The notes under the pieces: model-generated | Seen by the model: only the letters and a program-made list of their open reading frames with translations | Told to the model about the DNA's origin: nothing | The model's database searches: none | From: CBDCWQ01 sp965223435 | Lineage (GTDB): Bacteria; Myxococcota; Kuafuiibacteriia; Kuafuiibacteriales; Kuafuiibacteriaceae | Length of the DNA stretch: 64,000 nt | Reading direction: 5' to 3' | Assembly (NCBI GenBank): GCA_965223435.1 | Contig: CBDCWQ010000017.1 | Span: 62,001-126,000, forward strand | Translations under genes and position numbers: made by a program | Part shown: piece by piece, positions 62,758 through 64,000 of the stretch | Position numbering within the stretch: position 1 is the stretch's first letter | How the letters are laid out: the number at the start of each line of letters is the position of its first letter

Positions 62758-62997
62758 GAGAGCTGTTCAAGAGCACGGGACATGCCAAGACGCGGATGTC
62801 GTAAAAAGACACCTTTGTTGAGCACCACCGACTCGAAGCTGTTCTCGTGATGAGTCACCTTGTCACGGTTCAGAAACAAAGCGCCGCGCGGTCATACTCT
62901 GCGCGTCAGAGCATCTCGTACCGGGCCAGCGTCCTGTAAGTCCAAGTCCAGGATTTTGTGCTTGACAGTCGCGAGGGACCTCCGGAATGGCATTCGA

Positions 62998-63831
62998 ATG
63001 AAGAAGTTCGCTGGTCGAGGCTTTTTAGGTTTGTCGATGGTTTTTGCCTTTGGGGGGTGTGCAACCCCAAACCACGGTGTCCCCGTGCGGGCAAAAAAGA
63101 GCCCGGCGCGGAAGCTTGTTGAAGAAATGGTCCAAACCGTGGGCGGGCTCGACCGCTTTCGCAAACACCAAAACGTCGAATACACCTACATCTACCGAGA
63201 CCCATCGGGAAAGGAAGACGTTTCACTCGAGCGTTATGTCTTTGCCCACGAGCGTTCGTGGGCTCGCTACACCAAACACGAAGTTCATGTCTTTCCCGAC
63301 AATCCCGGCGAGGTGATTCAAGCCTTCGACGGCACTCAGAGCTGGGTGACGGTCGGAGGACAGCTCCTCGATGATGCCAAGGCCCTGAAGCTAACGGACT
63401 TCCTCAGAAAGACCAATTTTTACTGGTTCACGATGATGTTCAAGCTGCTCGACGAGGGTGTGATTCTCCGGCTCGAAGGGGTCAAAGAGGTCGAAGGTGT
63501 TGCCTATAACGTGGTGAGAGTCGAATTCCCCCCGGGCATGGGTGATGTGCAGGATACCTACCTTTTGTATCTTCACCCCGAAACCAAGCTCGTCGATCAG
63601 TTTTTGTTCACGGTCATGGACTTCGGAATGAAAGAGCCGCTTTTGATGAAGGTCGAATATACCGATGTCGAAGGCCTGCTGCTCCCCGCCACCAGGCGGT
63701 ACACGAAGTCGAACTGGGACGGCGAGTTTGCACCCGACAGTCCGTGGACCATAGAGCTCATGCACGATATCCGTTTCGACGTTGACCTGGACCCCGCCAT
63801 ATTCCACAAACCCACGCCCGCCAAGCCTTGA
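62998..63831 (+). CDS. Lipoprotein of the outer-membrane lipoprotein-sorting (LolA/LolB-fold) type
   Basis: 277 residues from ATG 62998. That start gives the signal MKKFAGRGFLGLSMVFAFGGC (lipobox FGGC); an upstream start at 62860 gives a long basic leader and is less likely. The mature part has a helix (VEEMVQTVGGLDRFRK), then curved-sheet strands (VEYTYIYRDPSGKEDVSLER, FDGTQSWVTVGGQL, YLHPETKLVDQFLFTV). This is the LolA/LolB-like half-barrel pattern found in DUF6503-type proteins. It ends AIFHKPTPAKP, with the 'F..p' ending common there. Lipid or lipoprotein handling in the envelope is inferred. Confidence 0.7.
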   Translation: MKKFAGRGFLGLSMVFAFGGCATPNHGVPVRAKKSPARKLVEEMVQTVGGLDRFRKHQNVEYTYIYRDPSGKEDVSLERYVFAHERSWARYTKHEVHVFPDNPGEVIQAFDGTQSWVTVGGQLLDDAKALKLTDFLRKTNFYWFTMMFKLLDEGVILRLEGVKEVEGVAYNVVRVEFPPGMGDVQDTYLLYLHPETKLVDQFLFTVMDFGMKEPLLMKVEYTDVEGLLLPATRRYTKSNWDGEFAPDSPWTIELMHDIRFDVDLDPAIFHKPTPAKP

Positions 63832-63855
63832 GCCGAATGTTGGGGGTCGCGGCTG

Positions 63856-64000
63856 ATGCTCACCCACGTCGGGCTTTTTGGGGTGCTCAATATCTTCGGG
63901 GGCGCGCTTTTCATGCTCTTTGGCATCAGCGTCATTTTGGCGAAACTCGGTGCCCTTTCTTGGGGGTCTTTGGATGCTCTTGGGCACGAGATGGGTTTTG
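63856..64000 (+). CDS. Membrane protein (3' end outside window)
   Basis: An ATG at 63856 opens a frame that runs off the window. The first 48 residues are strongly hydrophobic (LFGVLNIFGGALFMLFGISV), consistent with a membrane helix or signal anchor. It follows the sorting-type lipoprotein by 24 bases on the same strand. Too short to classify. Confidence 0.45.
   Translation, partial: MLTHVGLFGVLNIFGGALFMLFGISVILAKLGALSWGSLDALGHEMGF

Noticed and set aside
1..64000. CRISPR arrays, tRNA/rRNA genes, insertion sequences
   Set aside because: No regularly spaced short repeats, no tRNA cloverleaf or rRNA-like stretch, and no transposase motifs were seen; the tandem repeats all lie within coding sequence.

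Overview
The window looks like chromosome of a Myxococcota / 'deltaproteobacterial' organism (inference). Reasons: a sigma-54 activator with an N-terminal FHA domain; many large secreted lipoproteins built from FG-GAP, EGF-like, FN3, PKD and disintegrin-like cysteine repeats; a MYXO-CTERM-like C-terminal anchor; an AgmX/PglI-like C-terminal domain; and ECF sigma factors paired with DUF4384-like and RskA-like anti-sigma factors. Core genes are few (htpG, apaH, mscS). Most of the 64 kb is accessory cell-envelope and secretion material.

Layout: 3-1268 is the 3' part of an FHA/sigma-54 activator. 1439-6022 holds two lipoproteins. 6111-9506 (minus) is a lipoprotein with an exo-rhamnogalacturonan-lyase-like body. 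9958-20946 (minus) is one 3662-residue secreted protein whose C-terminus carries two copies of a pertussis/cholera-toxin-like ADP-ribosyltransferase module. 21206-22575 is an ECF sigma / RskA-like anti-sigma pair. 22768-25275 is a beta-propeller/di-haem lipoprotein. 25753-27468 (minus) is an FG-GAP protein, and 27553-30849 (minus) is a tight operon of ECF sigma, zinc-finger/DUF4384 anti-sigma and a caspase-like protease fused to a predicted outer-membrane barrel. 31234-38211 has a 1950-residue EGF/carbohydrate-binding-like lipoprotein and an AgmX-like exported protein. 38299-43386 (minus) has a metzincin protease with FN3 repeats, then a knottin-like cysteine-rich lipoprotein broken by a one-base frameshift in a G tract. 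43845-51668 has a haem membrane protein, a PKD lipoprotein and an Rhs toxin with an overlapping immunity candidate. 51833-54586 (minus) is apaH-htpG. 54830-58827 is a membrane P-loop NTPase next to an MscS channel. 58840-62757 (minus) is a NodB-type polysaccharide deacetylase lipoprotein. 62998-end has a sorting-type lipoprotein and the start of a membrane protein.

Systems most worth following: (1) the giant protein with duplicated ADP-ribosyltransferase modules, one canonical (R, STT, ExE) and one degenerate; (2) the ECF sigma / anti-sigma / caspase-barrel operon, which suggests an envelope stress or self/non-self response; (3) the pairing of a coiled-coil/multi-TM protein carrying an NTPase with a separate MscS pore, a possible NTP-controlled channel; (4) the Rhs tip toxin with its immunity candidate. 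All assignments are from reading sequence motifs; no database search was run.
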